This document shows positions 9,630 through 19,024 of a stretch of DNA of 64,000 nucleotides, one piece after another. Source of the DNA: Desulfovibrio fairfieldensis (GTDB taxonomy: Bacteria > Desulfobacterota > Desulfovibrionia > Desulfovibrionales > Desulfovibrionaceae); NCBI RefSeq assembly GCF_001553605.1, contig NZ_CP014229.1, forward strand, positions 2,570,501-2,634,500. The letters are read 5' to 3'. The notes under the pieces are model-generated. The model searched no databases and was not told the DNA's origin. It saw only the letters and a program-made list of their open reading frames with translations. A program made the position numbers and the translations under genes. The stretch's first letter is position 1. Every line of letters begins with the position of its first letter.

Positions 9630-11315
9630 GTGGCGTGCCTGCGTCTTTGTCTCGCCTTGCTTTTCCCGGAACAGATTCCGCTCGGTTGGAAGATTGAACG
9701 GGTTGCCCTGGGCACCCTGCTGGACTGCGGACCATTGTTTGTATTCAGCCTGGCCGCGCTGTTCTGGAAAACGCGGCTGCTGAACATTCTTTCAGCGTTC
9801 TGGCTGCTGATTATTCTCGTCTGGAACGCCGCCAATTGTTTTCTCATTCACACGGCGCGGCGGATCATTGATTACGACATTCTGCTGCAGGTGCTGCCGG
9901 AGGCGCGGCACGCTCTGGATGCGCTTCCGGAATACGGCATAGTTGTCGTCGTCGCGGGCGCGGCGGGTGCTGCCGCGCTGACCGCCTGGCTGGTCAGAAG
10001 CCAGCGGCGCTTTGCTCTGCGGCGGTCCAAGCGCGTTCCGGCGGGGATGTTGCTGCTGCTTATTGCCATGTCCGCGCTGGCCACAGGCTATTACTGCGCC
10101 ACTCGTTACGACATGGACCGGCGGCGGGGCTGGATGAGCATTCCGGCCTGGAAAAGCGCCTGGGAAATATGGTATGACCGGCAAGAAAGCCGTAGCGCTC
10201 CGGTAGGGCCGCCACACGAAGCCCTGGCCGCCGACAGGCAGGCCATGGCCGCGTTAGGCCTGTTGCGGACAAGTCCTCCTCCGGGACACCCCTTACCTTT
10301 CCGCAATATCATTCTTGTGGCTGTGGAAAGCCTGAATCTGGAATTTCTGCACAAGTACAATGGCACTATTCCTGCCGAAGCCACGCCTCATTTTGACGCT
10401 CTGGCGGGGCGGGGCCTTGCCTGCCGCAATTTTTACACCAGCGCCGCGCCCACGGCACGCGGCCTGCACGCCCTGCTGGCTTCCCGGCTCAGTTATGACG
10501 ACGACCAGGGGAGCGCGCCCAATCTGTTCACGTCGCTGGAGCGCGCCGGTTTTACCGGCTACTATCTGAGCGCGGTGTCCGGTCGCTGGGGACACTTCAT
10601 CGACAGCGGCAGGGCAGCTTTTGCGCGACGCTACAGTCCGAGCCATATCCGTTTCCGCGAGTATTTTGAAGATAAGGTCGGGGATATCAACGAGAAATGG
10701 GGTATTGAGTCCGGCTATCTCTTTGAGGACGCGCTGGAGATCCTGCGATCGCGGCCCGGCGGCAAAAATTTCATCGTTATTTCCACCATAGAAACCCATG
10801 CGCCGTATACCACGCCAACGCGGGAAAATGAGGCCTGCGCGCGCATTCCCGCACTGGCCGGAAATACGTTTTTTATCGCTCTGTGCGCGCAGGACAGGGC
10901 GCTGGGCCATTTTCTACGCGGGCTGGAACCCTATCTGGACGACACACTGCTGATCATCACGGCTGATCACAGCGCCACGCACGGTGCCAGGTATACACAA
11001 CGGCCCGACTTTGCGCCGGACCGCATTCCCCTGATTTTTCTTTCACGCCGAGGCGTGCCGGGTCTGGGCGGCAATGGACAGGAAATCACCAGGTATTGCT
11101 CGCAAATAGATTTGAGCGTGACGCTGCTGGATTTATTGGGTCTGCCGGTGCCGCCCACATTCATGGGCAACGACATCCGGCTCAAGAATGTGGGTTGCTC
11201 CCTGTTGGAACGCAAGACCGTCCGCTTTGTGGATGCGCAGGCAGAGCGGCTGTTCGATCGCAAGGATACAACTTCCGTTATGGGGCGCTGGTTTCAGCTG
11301 TATTATCCGCGTTAG
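9630..11315 (+). CDS. LTA-synthase-like membrane phosphotransferase (alkaline phosphatase/sulfatase fold), probably phase-variable
   Basis: From GTG 9630 the frame gives 561 residues. Five membrane helices occupy about residues 1-155, the first incomplete unless upstream codons are included. An extracytoplasmic sulfatase-fold domain follows from about 225. Family metal/catalytic positions are visible: AVESL (E233), PTARG (candidate nucleophile T275), TIETHAPY (H390) and ITADHSATHG (D446-H447). Relatives such as LtaS, OpgB and phosphoethanolamine transferases transfer phosphoglycerol or phosphoethanolamine from membrane lipid to surface glycans or lipid A. The true start is likely ATG 9527, which has a much better ribosome binding site and would complete the first helix (YPLCLAACVALVACLRLC). 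The AG tract currently puts that start out of frame. If joined, the protein would be about 596 residues. Confidence 0.85.
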   Translation: MACLRLCLALLFPEQIPLGWKIERVALGTLLDCGPLFVFSLAALFWKTRLLNILSAFWLLIILVWNAANCFLIHTARRIIDYDILLQVLPEARHALDALPEYGIVVVVAGAAGAAALTAWLVRSQRRFALRRSKRVPAGMLLLLIAMSALATGYYCATRYDMDRRRGWMSIPAWKSAWEIWYDRQESRSAPVGPPHEALAADRQAMAALGLLRTSPPPGHPLPFRNIILVAVESLNLEFLHKYNGTIPAEATPHFDALAGRGLACRNFYTSAAPTARGLHALLASRLSYDDDQGSAPNLFTSLERAGFTGYYLSAVSGRWGHFIDSGRAAFARRYSPSHIRFREYFEDKVGDINEKWGIESGYLFEDALEILRSRPGGKNFIVISTIETHAPYTTPTRENEACARIPALAGNTFFIALCAQDRALGHFLRGLEPYLDDTLLIITADHSATHGARYTQRPDFAPDRIPLIFLSRRGVPGLGGNGQEITRYCSQIDLSVTLLDLLGLPVPPTFMGNDIRLKNVGCSLLERKTVRFVDAQAERLFDRKDTTSVMGRWFQLYYPR

Positions 11316-11324
11316 AGCAATTTC

Positions 11325-11391
11325 ACGTTGAAAATGTACAACCGCTCTGGCGGACACAAGAGTGCCCGCCAGAGCGGTTCATTTTGAACGT
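11325..11391. terminator. Large hairpin between convergent genes (bidirectional terminator candidate)
   Basis: AACCGCTCTGGCGG at 11340-11353 pairs perfectly with 11366-11379 around a 12-base loop. The outer arms (CGTTGAAAATG and CATTTTGAACG) extend the stem with one mismatch. It lies between the LTA-synthase-like gene and the end of pgk, so it could stop transcription from both sides. The arms resemble the AGAGC-type palindromes elsewhere in the window. Confidence 0.6.
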
Positions 11392-11400
11392 TAAGCCGCC

Positions 11401-12570
11401 CTAACCCCTGTCTTCCAGAGCCGCCACCGAGGGCAGGACCTTGCCTTCCAGCAGTTCCAGGGAAGCGCCGCCGCCCGTGGAAATATAGCCCATTTTGTCG
11501 GCCAGGCCATAGCCTTCCACCGCGGCCACGGAGTCGCCGCCGCCCACCACGACAAAAGCCTTGGAAGCGGCCAGGGCTTCGGCCAGAGCCTTGGTGCCAG
11601 CGCCGAAAGGCTCGGTTTCAAACGCGCCCACCGGTCCGTTCCAGACCACGGTGGCCGCCTTGGCCAGCAGCGCTTCATAGAGGGCCACGGTCTTGGGGCC
11701 GATGTCCAGAATCATTTCATCCGCGGGCACGTCGCCCACCGCGTGCACTGTGGCCTTTTGTCCGGGGGCCAGTTCCCTGGCCGTGACCACGTCCACGGGC
11801 AGAGGCAGATCCTTGCCCGCAACCCTGGCCGTTTCCATGATCTTTTTGGCTTCCGGGATCAGATCCGGTTCGCACAGGGACGTGCCCACGCCGTAACCCG
11901 CGGCGGCCAGGAAGGTATTGGCAATGCCCCCGCCCACGACCAGACTGTCCACCTTGGCCAGCAGATTATCCAGCAGGCCCAGCTTGGTGGAGACCTTGGA
12001 ACCGCCGATGACCGCCGCCAGAGGCCGCGCCGGATTGTCCAGCACCTTGGCGAAGGCCGCCAGTTCCGCCACCATCAGCGGCCCGGCGCAGGCGACCTTG
12101 GCCTGACGCACCGCGCCTTCGGTGGAGGCATGGGCCCGGTGCGCCGCGCCGAAAGCGTCCATCACATAAATGTCGCCCAGGCCCGCCAGCTGCGCGGCCA
12201 GAGCAGGATCGTTCTTTTTCTCGCCCTTGAGAAAACGCACGTTTTCCAGCAGCACGCACTGGCCCGGCGTCGCTTTGGCCTCGGCCGGATCCCTGACCAG
12301 AGGCACGTCCCGGCCCAGCAGTTCACCCAGGCGCGCGGCCACGGGCTTGAGTGAGAACTGTTCCTCGTACTGGCCTTCCGTGGGGCGGCCCAGATGCGAG
12401 AGCACGATCACGCCCGCGCCTTTGTCCAGGGCCATCCCGATGGTGGGCAGGGCCGCGCGGATGCGCTTGTCGTTGGTGATCCGCCCTTCCTTCATGGGCA
12501 CATTGAGATCTTCCCGGATGACCACGATCTTGCCGCCGCAATCCAGATCCGCAAGTTTTTTAACGGGCAT
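11401..12570 (-). CDS. pgk: Phosphoglycerate kinase
   Basis: The 389-residue enzyme interconverts 1,3-bisphosphoglycerate + ADP and 3-phosphoglycerate + ATP in glycolysis and gluconeogenesis. Family signatures are present: VVIREDLNVPMKEGRI near the N-terminus, SHLGRP, GGSKVSTKLGLLDNLL in the middle and GGGDSVAAVE near the C-terminal nucleotide site. The length is typical. GGGAGG precedes the ATG at 12570. It is the last gene of a minus-strand cluster with transketolase and ribulose-phosphate epimerase, linking triose metabolism to the non-oxidative pentose phosphate pathway. Confidence 0.97.
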   Translation of the reverse strand: MPVKKLADLDCGGKIVVIREDLNVPMKEGRITNDKRIRAALPTIGMALDKGAGVIVLSHLGRPTEGQYEEQFSLKPVAARLGELLGRDVPLVRDPAEAKATPGQCVLLENVRFLKGEKKNDPALAAQLAGLGDIYVMDAFGAAHRAHASTEGAVRQAKVACAGPLMVAELAAFAKVLDNPARPLAAVIGGSKVSTKLGLLDNLLAKVDSLVVGGGIANTFLAAAGYGVGTSLCEPDLIPEAKKIMETARVAGKDLPLPVDVVTARELAPGQKATVHAVGDVPADEMILDIGPKTVALYEALLAKAATVVWNGPVGAFETEPFGAGTKALAEALAASKAFVVVGGGDSVAAVEGYGLADKMGYISTGGGASLELLEGKVLPSVAALEDRG

Positions 12571-12648
12571 AATGCGCCTCCCTTTGGTTGGCGTTATCAG
12601 GCCTGCCCCCGCACCGGCCTTTCGTCCGTTGCAGAGGATAGCCCTGCA

Positions 12649-14643
12649 TTATTTCAGCAGATCGCGCGCCTTTTCCAGCACATTGGCCGTAGTAAAGCCG
12701 AAACGCTCGAACATGACCGAGCCCGGCGCGGAAGCGCCGAAGCTGTGTATGCCCAGCACCGCGCCGTCCAGGCCCACATACTTATGCCAGTAGTCCGGCG
12801 AGGCGGCTTCCACAGCCAGACGGCAGCGCACTGCGGAGGGCAGCACGCTTTCCTTCCAGGCCGCGTCCTGAGCGTCGAAAATCTCGGCGCAGGGCATGGA
12901 AACCACGCGCGCGCGGCGGCCGCCCGCATTGAGCTGCTCCGCCGCCTCCACGGCCAGGGCCACTTCCGAGCCCGTGGCCAGCAAAATGATTTCCGGCGTG
13001 CCCTGGCAGTCGCGCAACACATAGCCCCCACGGGCGATGGCCGCGATCCGGGCCGAGTCGCGCTCAAAGAAAGGCAGCTTCTGGCGCGAAAGCGAGAGGC
13101 AGGTGGGCGTGTCGCGGCTCTCCAGGGCGGATTGCCAGGCCACGGCGGTTTCCACCGTATCGCAGGGCCGCCAGAGATTCAGATTGGGCGTCAGGCGCAG
13201 AGTGGACACCTGTTCCACAGGCTGGTGGGTGGGGCCGTCCTCGCCCACGCCGATGGAGTCGTGGGTAAAGGCCCAGACTACCCGCAGTCCCATGATGGCC
13301 GCCAGGCGCACGGCGTTTTTGGCCTGATCCGAAAAGGCCATGAAGGTGCCCGCATACGGGATGAAGCCGCCGTGCAGGGCCAGGCCGTTCATGACCGTGC
13401 TCATGCCGAACTCGCGCACGCCGTAGGAAATGTAGTTGCCGGTGTACGCGCCGGGCTTGAGGTGCTCTGACTTGGTGGTCAGGGTGCCCACGGAACCGGA
13501 CAGGTCCGCCGCGCCGCCGACCAGTTCGGGCAGATTGCCCACCAGATGTTCCAGGGCCTTCTGGGAGGCCACGCGGGTAGCCACATTTTCGCCCTTGTCC
13601 ACGGCTTCCTTGAGCATGCCCGCGGCAATGGCCGCCCAGCCGGCGGGCAGATCCCCGGCCATGCGCCGCAGAAATTCGGCGGCCAGTTCCGGATGGGCCT
13701 GCCTGTAGGCGGCGAAGGTTTCATTCCAGGCTGCTTCGGCGGCCTGCCCGGCGGCGCGCGCGTCCCAAGCCGCATAAATATCCTGGGGAATCTCAAAGGG
13801 CGGCTCGTGCCAGTCCAAGGCCCGGCGCGTGGCGTCCGAGGCGCTTTCGCCCAGCGGCGAACCGTGGCTGGCGGCGGAATCGGCCTTGGGCGAGCCGAAG
13901 CCGATATGGGTATGGCAGATGATCAGGCTGGGACGGGAAAGGTCCGCACGGGCCTCGGCCAGGGCTTTGTCCAGGGCCTCGCTGTCGTGCCCGTCAATGG
14001 GGCCGATAACCTGCCAGCGGTAGGCACGGAAGCGCGCGCCCACATCTTCGCTGAACCATGCGTCGATCTTGCCGTCAATGGAAATGCCGTTGGAGTCATA
14101 AAGCACAATGAGTTTGCCCAGGCCCCAGGTCCCGGCCAGGGAGCAGGCCTCGTGCGAGACGCCTTCCATCAGGCAGCCGTCGCCGCAGAAGGCATAGGTG
14201 CGGTGGTCCACCACCGTTTGTTCCGGGGTATTGAACTGGGCGGCCAGCATGCGTTCGGCCAGAGCCATGCCCACGGCCGAGGAAATGCCCTGGCCCAACG
14301 GACCGGTGGTCATTTCCACGCCGGGCGGCAGGCCGCGCTCGGGATGCCCCGGCGTCTGGGAGCCCCACTGGCGGAAATTCTTGATTTCCTCAATGGGAAA
14401 ATCATAGCCGGTGAGATGGAGCACCGCGTACTGGAGCATGGAGGCGTGCCCGTTGGAAAGCACGAAACGGTCGCGGTCCAGCCAGCCGGGATTGGCGGGA
14501 TTGTGCTTGAAGCCGTGCCGCCAGAGGGCTTCGGCCATGTCGGCCATGCCGAGGGGCGCGCCGGGGTGGCCGGAGCGGGATTTTTCAATAGCGTCGATGG
14601 CAAGGGCGCGTATGGCGTTAGCGCACTGTCTGCGGGTAGGCAT
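12649..14643 (-). CDS. tkt: Transketolase
   Basis: The 664-residue thiamine-diphosphate enzyme moves two-carbon ketol units in the non-oxidative pentose phosphate pathway. Visible features are the N-terminal SGHPGAPLGMADMAE and the ThDP motif beginning GDGCLMEG with its downstream aspartate/asparagine (YDSNGISIDG). The pyrimidine-domain segment THDSIGVGEDGPTHQPVEQ carries the family catalytic glutamate and histidines. Length is normal. The gene starts 18 bases after the rpe stop, consistent with one transcript. GGAAAGAG precedes the ATG. Confidence 0.97.
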   Translation of the reverse strand: MPTRRQCANAIRALAIDAIEKSRSGHPGAPLGMADMAEALWRHGFKHNPANPGWLDRDRFVLSNGHASMLQYAVLHLTGYDFPIEEIKNFRQWGSQTPGHPERGLPPGVEMTTGPLGQGISSAVGMALAERMLAAQFNTPEQTVVDHRTYAFCGDGCLMEGVSHEACSLAGTWGLGKLIVLYDSNGISIDGKIDAWFSEDVGARFRAYRWQVIGPIDGHDSEALDKALAEARADLSRPSLIICHTHIGFGSPKADSAASHGSPLGESASDATRRALDWHEPPFEIPQDIYAAWDARAAGQAAEAAWNETFAAYRQAHPELAAEFLRRMAGDLPAGWAAIAAGMLKEAVDKGENVATRVASQKALEHLVGNLPELVGGAADLSGSVGTLTTKSEHLKPGAYTGNYISYGVREFGMSTVMNGLALHGGFIPYAGTFMAFSDQAKNAVRLAAIMGLRVVWAFTHDSIGVGEDGPTHQPVEQVSTLRLTPNLNLWRPCDTVETAVAWQSALESRDTPTCLSLSRQKLPFFERDSARIAAIARGGYVLRDCQGTPEIILLATGSEVALAVEAAEQLNAGGRRARVVSMPCAEIFDAQDAAWKESVLPSAVRCRLAVEAASPDYWHKYVGLDGAVLGIHSFGASAPGSVMFERFGFTTANVLEKARDLLK

Positions 14644-14661
14644 GACTCTCTTTCCTTGGCG

Positions 14662-15384
14662 TTACGGGTTGGCATTGGACGCTGCGTGCCGCCAGGCGCG
14701 GGCGGCGCGCAGGCCGGGACGCACAGCGCGGCCCTCGGCGGCTTTCATAAAGGCCGCCAGGCGCGCGTCATAAGGTTTATGGCCGAAAAAGGCGGAGCCG
14801 GAAACCAGCACATCGGCCCCGGCATCCAGCAAGGCGGCCGCGTTTTCCGGGCAGGCGCCTCCGTCCACCTGGACCAGCGCGCCCGCGGCTCCGGCTTCGG
14901 CCAGCAGGGCGCGGGCCGCGCGGATTTTTTCATACGTCTGCGGAATGAAGGCCTGGCCGGAAAAACCGGGATTGACGCTCATCAGCAGCAAGAGATCCAG
15001 GTCCGGCGCGAGCCAGCGGGCTACGGAAAGATCCGTGCCGGGGTTCAGGGCCAGCCCTGCCTTGAGGCCCAGCTTGCGGATTTCGGTCAGGGTGCGCTGG
15101 GCATGGCGGTCGGCCTCGGCATGGATGACCAACAGGTCGGCTCCGGCTTCCTTGAAGTCGCGCAGATAACGGGCCGGTTCCTCAACCATCAGGTGCACGT
15201 CAAAAAAAAGCCCGCTGTGAGGCCGCAGGGCCTTGATCAGCGGGGGACCGAAAGTGATGTTGGGCACAAAGGCCCCGTCCATCACATCCAGATGCAACCA
15301 GGTTACACCGGCGGCTTCCAACGCGGCCAGTTCCTCGGCCAGACAGGAAAAATCAGCGGAAAGCAGGGATGGGGAAAGAATCAT
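14662..15384 (-). CDS. rpe: Ribulose-phosphate 3-epimerase
   Basis: The 240-residue TIM-barrel enzyme interconverts ribulose 5-phosphate and xylulose 5-phosphate, feeding the transketolase encoded next. It shows SPSLLSADF at the N-terminus, LHLDVMDGAFVPNITFGP (metal and catalytic Asp), HLMVEEP, VNPGFSGQAFI and VDGGACPENAAAL. I chose ATG 15384 because the mature N-terminus of the family begins at MILSPSLLSADF and GAGGA lies seven bases upstream; an in-frame TTG 30 bases upstream has no such support. Confidence 0.96.
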   Translation of the reverse strand: MILSPSLLSADFSCLAEELAALEAAGVTWLHLDVMDGAFVPNITFGPPLIKALRPHSGLFFDVHLMVEEPARYLRDFKEAGADLLVIHAEADRHAQRTLTEIRKLGLKAGLALNPGTDLSVARWLAPDLDLLLLMSVNPGFSGQAFIPQTYEKIRAARALLAEAGAAGALVQVDGGACPENAAALLDAGADVLVSGSAFFGHKPYDARLAAFMKAAEGRAVRPGLRAARAWRHAASNANP

Positions 15385-15427
15385 GCGGACATCCTCGTAT
15401 GGACTGAACGCCAACGCGGCGGGAAGT

Positions 15428-15772
15428 TCAGAGCCGCCCGGCCAGCAGGCGGCGCACCGCCGTCAGCTCCCGTTTGAGCATCTGCATGAAGGCCGGGTCC
15501 GGCACGGCGGCCACCCGCTCGGGCAGGTTTTCGTCCAGAACCGCGCTGCCCTCCAGCACGCGGCGCGCGCCTTCGATGGTCATGCCCTGCTCGTGCAGCA
15601 ACTGCTGAATGCGCCGCAACAGGGCCAGATGCGTTTCCGTGTACAAACGCTGGCCCTTGTCCGTGCGCAGGGGGTCCAGCTGGGGGAACTCCGTTTCCCA
15701 GAAACGCAGAACATGAGTCTTGAGATTGAGCAGCTCCGCCGCCTCGCCGATGCGGTAGGTTTTTTCCGACAT
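15428..15772 (-). CDS. MerR-family transcriptional regulator
   Basis: This 114-residue protein has a MerR winged helix-turn-helix at the N-terminus: YRIGEAAELLNLKTHVLRFW, then the wing segment TDKGQRLYTETHL. Only a short C-terminal coil follows, with no Cys-rich metal site and no large drug-binding domain, so no inducer can be inferred. Such small MerR-like genes often sit beside pheT or ihfA in related genomes. Here it lies between pheT and rpe on the same strand, 43 bases before the rpe start. Confidence 0.88.
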   Translation of the reverse strand: MSEKTYRIGEAAELLNLKTHVLRFWETEFPQLDPLRTDKGQRLYTETHLALLRRIQQLLHEQGMTIEGARRVLEGSAVLDENLPERVAAVPDPAFMQMLKRELTAVRRLLAGRL

Positions 15773-15799
15773 GAGCTCCCCCCGATGCCGCGAAAACGT

Positions 15800-15946
15800 T
15801 AAGGAAGCACTGAGTTAATAGTCTTTTTGCCCACTGCCCGCGTCCGGCTCACTCCATGCGAAGGTCGGGTTTGAATATACTCCCTCCGCCCGCAGTTCGC
15901 CTTCCTTGGCAAAGAACAAAAATCTTCATTACTCAGCGCTTCCTTA
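15800..15946 (-). repeat. Dispersed repeat family A, copy 2 (complementary ends TAAGGAAGC)
   Basis: The element starts TAAGGAAGCACTGAGT and ends with the complement of TAAGGAAGCGCTGAGT. Read on the minus strand, the core carries TTTTTGTTC, GCCAAGGAAG, GAGGGAGTATATTCAAAC and GGGCAAAAAG, as in the other copies. The end sequence is unrelated to that of copy 1, yet again complementary to its partner. It lies in the 438-base spacer between pheT and the MerR-like gene. Confidence 0.75.
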
Positions 15947-16035
15947 GAACATTTCACATTGAAAATGTGTACATACTTTGACGTTAGAGCATGTTGCGTT
16001 TGAATGTTACACATTTCAAACTTTACGCCGCCCGC

Positions 16036-16200
16036 GCTACGGAAAAAACGCGGTTTTTCGCTGCTGTCGATGCCCGTAAGCCCTTTTGGGCTAACGGGCA
16101 CGGCTGCGCCGCCTCCGGTCGCTCCCTTGCACTTGGGCGCGGGTGTCCGCTCACGCGGCCACCAGAGTAATTCACTCCTTTCAATCGTGAATTGCTCTAG
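16036..16200 (-). repeat. Repeat family B, diverged copy next to pheT
   Basis: Read on the plus strand, ACGGAAAAAACGCGGTTTTT and CGCTGCTGTCGATGCCCGTA match the reverse complement of the distal part of the repeat at 29154-29320. The segment also contains GCCCTTTTGGGC and ends in TCAATCGTGAATTGCTCT, one of the AGAGC-type end sequences. It fills the space directly downstream of pheT and may end its transcript. Confidence 0.5.
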
Positions 16201-16210
16201 CCCACGGGCG

Positions 16211-18616
16211 TCAGATCCGCACGCCCAAGGTCCGTACCAGCGAGTCTGCCACCTTTTCCCTCTCCTTGTCCACTTCCGCGTCCTTGAGCGTCCGCCCGGC
16301 GTGGCGGAAAGTCAGACGGAAGGTCAGGTTGCGGGCCGGTTCCTCGTTCCCATCGCCCCCGGGTTCAAAGCAGTCCACCAATACGGCTTCTTCCAGCAGG
16401 GGCAGCTTGAGCCCGGCCAGATGGTCAAGCACTTGGCTGACCTTGAGTTCCGGCCCGGCCATGACCGTGATGTCGCGGCGCACCGGCGGATAGACCGGCA
16501 AGGGCGTGAAGCGGACCACGGCCTTGTCATACAGCTCGCGCAGCAACTCCAGATTGAGTTCAGCCAGCCAGACGGGCTTGCGGGCGTGGAAATCCTCGGC
16601 CAGGGCGGGTTTGACCCGTCCCATGACGCCCACACGCCTGCCCTCCGCCAGCACGTCCACGCAGGGCAGAAGGAAGGGATGCTCTTCGGCCTGGCGGCAG
16701 ACCGGCGCGGGCAGATGCAGGAAGTGCAGGAGGTGCTCCACCACGCCCTTGAGATCGGCGTAGTCCATATCCGCCTCAACATGCGGCCAGGAGGCGTCAT
16801 GCCGCGCGCCGTAGAGCAGGATGCCCAGCATGCCGGTTTCGCGGGCCGTGGTTTCCGAAGCGGGATCGGCCTCAAAAATATGGGCCAGCTCGAAGAGCCG
16901 CAACCCCTGCGCGCCCTGGGCCAAGTTGTTGCGCAGATCCTGAAGCAGGCCCGGTGCCAGAGCCGTGCGCAGGGCGTCTTGCTCCGCCGAAAGGGGATTC
17001 ATGATGGAAATGCGGCCCTCGCCGGGCAGGCCCAGCTGGTCCAGATCCTTGTGGCCCACAAAACTGTAGTTGACCGCCTCGTTGAGGCCCAGGCCCGCGC
17101 CCCAGTGCTTGAGCCGCAGCCAGAAGGCATAGCGGGACTCCGGCTCGGCGGCGCGCGCCAGGTCCAGATGCACGGGCGGCAGCACCGGCGGGATGGTGTC
17201 CAGCCCGTGCACACGGCCCACTTCCTCAATGAGGTCCGCCTCGCGAGTGAGGTCGGGCCGCCAGGAAGGCTGCTCCACCAGCCATGCGTCGTTGCTCTTT
17301 TCCACAGCGCAGCCCATGCCGGTGAGCACTTTTTCGTCGAATTCCGGGCTCAGCCGCACGCCCAGCAGGGCGTCGGCCCTAGCCGGACGAAAGGCGATGC
17401 GCGCCGGAACAAAGGGCCGGGGCTCCACAATGGAGAGGCCGCGCCGCACCACGCCGCCGCCGAAGGCCGCCATCATGGCACAGGCCCGGTCCAGAGCCCA
17501 GACCGTGCGTTGCTGGTCGATGCCGCGCTCGAAACGGTAGGAGGCTTCGGAAGAAAGTCCCAGCCGCCGCGAAGTCTTGCGGATGGTACCGGGCCGAAAG
17601 ACCGCGCTTTCCAGAAAAACGTTGCGGCTTTGATCCGTAATTTCCGTGTTCAGTCCGCCCATGACCCCGGCCAGTCCCACGGGCCGTTCCGCGTCGCGGA
17701 TGCAGAGATCGCGGCCGGTCAGGACGCGCTCTTGGCCGTCCAGGGTGACGAATTTCTCGCCCTCGCGGGCGGGTTTGACCACGATGCGCCCGCCTCGGAG
17801 CTTGTCCAGATCAAAAGAATGCAGAGGCTGGCCGCATTCGAACAAAATGTAGTTGGTCACGTCCACGATATTGGAAATGGGCCGCACTCCCACGGCATGC
17901 AGGCGGTGCCGCACGCGCATGGGCGAGGGCGCCACCTTGATTTCGGAGATGACCCGGCCCGAATACAACCAGCAAAGCTCAGGAGCCGCGATTTCGATGG
18001 GCACCACGGCTTCCGGGCCGTCGGCGTCCAGATGCAGGGGCAGGTCCGGGATGGTCAGGGGCAGGTTGAAGGCCAGGGCCGCCTCCCGCGCCAGGCCCAG
18101 CACGGAAAGGCAGTCCGCGCGGTTGGGCGTAATGGAGATGTCCAGCACCTCCCGGTCCAGATCCAGCACGTCCACAAGACGCGCGCCTGCCGGGGCGTTT
18201 TCCGGCAGGACCATAATGCCGCTGTGGTCCTCGGTGAGGCCCAGTTCCCGTTCGGAGCAGATCATGCCGAAAGACGGCGCGCCGCGCAGTTTGGCCTTCT
18301 TGATCACCGTGCCGTCGGGCAGGCTCGAGCCCACCAAGGCCACGGGCACCTTCTGGCCGGCGGCCACGTTGGGCGCGCCGCAGACGATATCCAGCAGTTC
18401 GCCCTGGCCCGCGTCCACCTTGCAGCAATGCAGATGGTCGGAGTCCGGATGCCGGACGCATTCCAGCACATGCCCCACCACAATGGCGCTGATGGCGTCA
18501 TAGGGGCGCTGAATGTCCTCCAGCTCCAGGCCGAGCATGGTCAGCCGGTCGCCCAGCGCTTCGGCATCGCCCTCGTAGGGCGTAAATTCACGCAGCCATG
18601 AAAGGGAAAGCAGCAT
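16211..18616 (-). CDS. pheT: Phenylalanine-tRNA ligase beta subunit
   Basis: The 801-residue beta subunit pairs with PheS to form the alpha2-beta2 synthetase; it holds the editing site and tRNA-binding domains. The EMAP/OB-fold-like tRNA-binding domain is near residues 40-150 (HPDSDHLHCCKVDAGQGE). The B3/B4 editing region follows (SSEASYRFERGID), then the B5 and catalytic-like core (LIEEVGRVHGLDTIPP), and a C-terminal FDX anticodon-binding domain ends LVRTLGVRI. The ATG at 18616 is supported by AGGA and by family alignment with MLLSLSWLREF; the open frame extends upstream only through the small gene before it. Confidence 0.96.
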   Translation of the reverse strand: MLLSLSWLREFTPYEGDAEALGDRLTMLGLELEDIQRPYDAISAIVVGHVLECVRHPDSDHLHCCKVDAGQGELLDIVCGAPNVAAGQKVPVALVGSSLPDGTVIKKAKLRGAPSFGMICSERELGLTEDHSGIMVLPENAPAGARLVDVLDLDREVLDISITPNRADCLSVLGLAREAALAFNLPLTIPDLPLHLDADGPEAVVPIEIAAPELCWLYSGRVISEIKVAPSPMRVRHRLHAVGVRPISNIVDVTNYILFECGQPLHSFDLDKLRGGRIVVKPAREGEKFVTLDGQERVLTGRDLCIRDAERPVGLAGVMGGLNTEITDQSRNVFLESAVFRPGTIRKTSRRLGLSSEASYRFERGIDQQRTVWALDRACAMMAAFGGGVVRRGLSIVEPRPFVPARIAFRPARADALLGVRLSPEFDEKVLTGMGCAVEKSNDAWLVEQPSWRPDLTREADLIEEVGRVHGLDTIPPVLPPVHLDLARAAEPESRYAFWLRLKHWGAGLGLNEAVNYSFVGHKDLDQLGLPGEGRISIMNPLSAEQDALRTALAPGLLQDLRNNLAQGAQGLRLFELAHIFEADPASETTARETGMLGILLYGARHDASWPHVEADMDYADLKGVVEHLLHFLHLPAPVCRQAEEHPFLLPCVDVLAEGRRVGVMGRVKPALAEDFHARKPVWLAELNLELLRELYDKAVVRFTPLPVYPPVRRDITVMAGPELKVSQVLDHLAGLKLPLLEEAVLVDCFEPGGDGNEEPARNLTFRLTFRHAGRTLKDAEVDKEREKVADSLVRTLGVRI

Positions 18617-18633
18617 ATCTCGTTCCTGTGGGC

Positions 18634-19014
18634 TTATTTGAATGACCAGGCCGGGGTTTCCCGCCTGGGGGTCGGGTCCGGCAATGGCCGGGAATCCGCG
18701 CTGGAGCCGTATGAACCATAGGCACCTGGGCGCGGGCGCTGACGGGGCGCTTTTTCCTCGGGCTGGCGGTCGTCGACGGTATTGCCGTAGGCGTCGGTAT
18801 AGCCCCCGCCGCCCTGAGTGGTGCCCGACTGCGCACCGGCGGCGGGCAGGCCTTCCAGAGGCTTGGGGCCGCCCGGCGGTTCCAGGCCGGAGTGGCGGGG
18901 GCTCAGGGCCGAAGCCGCCCAGGCCGAACGCGGAGCCGGGGCAAAGCCGTCCGACAGCACCGCGCCCGCGCACAGGGCGGCGCTCAGGGCAAGCAGAATC
19001 AGAACTCGCCTCAT
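18634..19014 (-). CDS. Small secreted Pro/Gly-rich protein inserted between pheS and pheT
   Basis: A 126-residue protein begins MRRVLILLALSAALCAGAVL, a typical signal peptide, with likely cleavage around SAWA-AS. The mature part is low-complexity, rich in Pro, Gly, Arg and Ser, with a YTDAYGNTVDD segment near the middle. No family is recognised. GAGGA precedes the ATG at 19014, which lies only ten bases after the pheS stop. The stop is 17 bases before the pheT start, so it is translated within the pheS-pheT transcript. A non-synthetase gene between these two is unusual. Confidence 0.7.
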   Translation of the reverse strand: MRRVLILLALSAALCAGAVLSDGFAPAPRSAWAASALSPRHSGLEPPGGPKPLEGLPAAGAQSGTTQGGGGYTDAYGNTVDDRQPEEKAPRQRPRPGAYGSYGSSADSRPLPDPTPRRETPAWSFK

Positions 19015-19024
19015 GGCCCTATCC

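Noticed and set aside
16004-18601. 865-codon plus-strand open frame opposite pheT
   Set aside because: It is the shadow of PheT on the other strand, with no ribosome binding site and unlikely composition.
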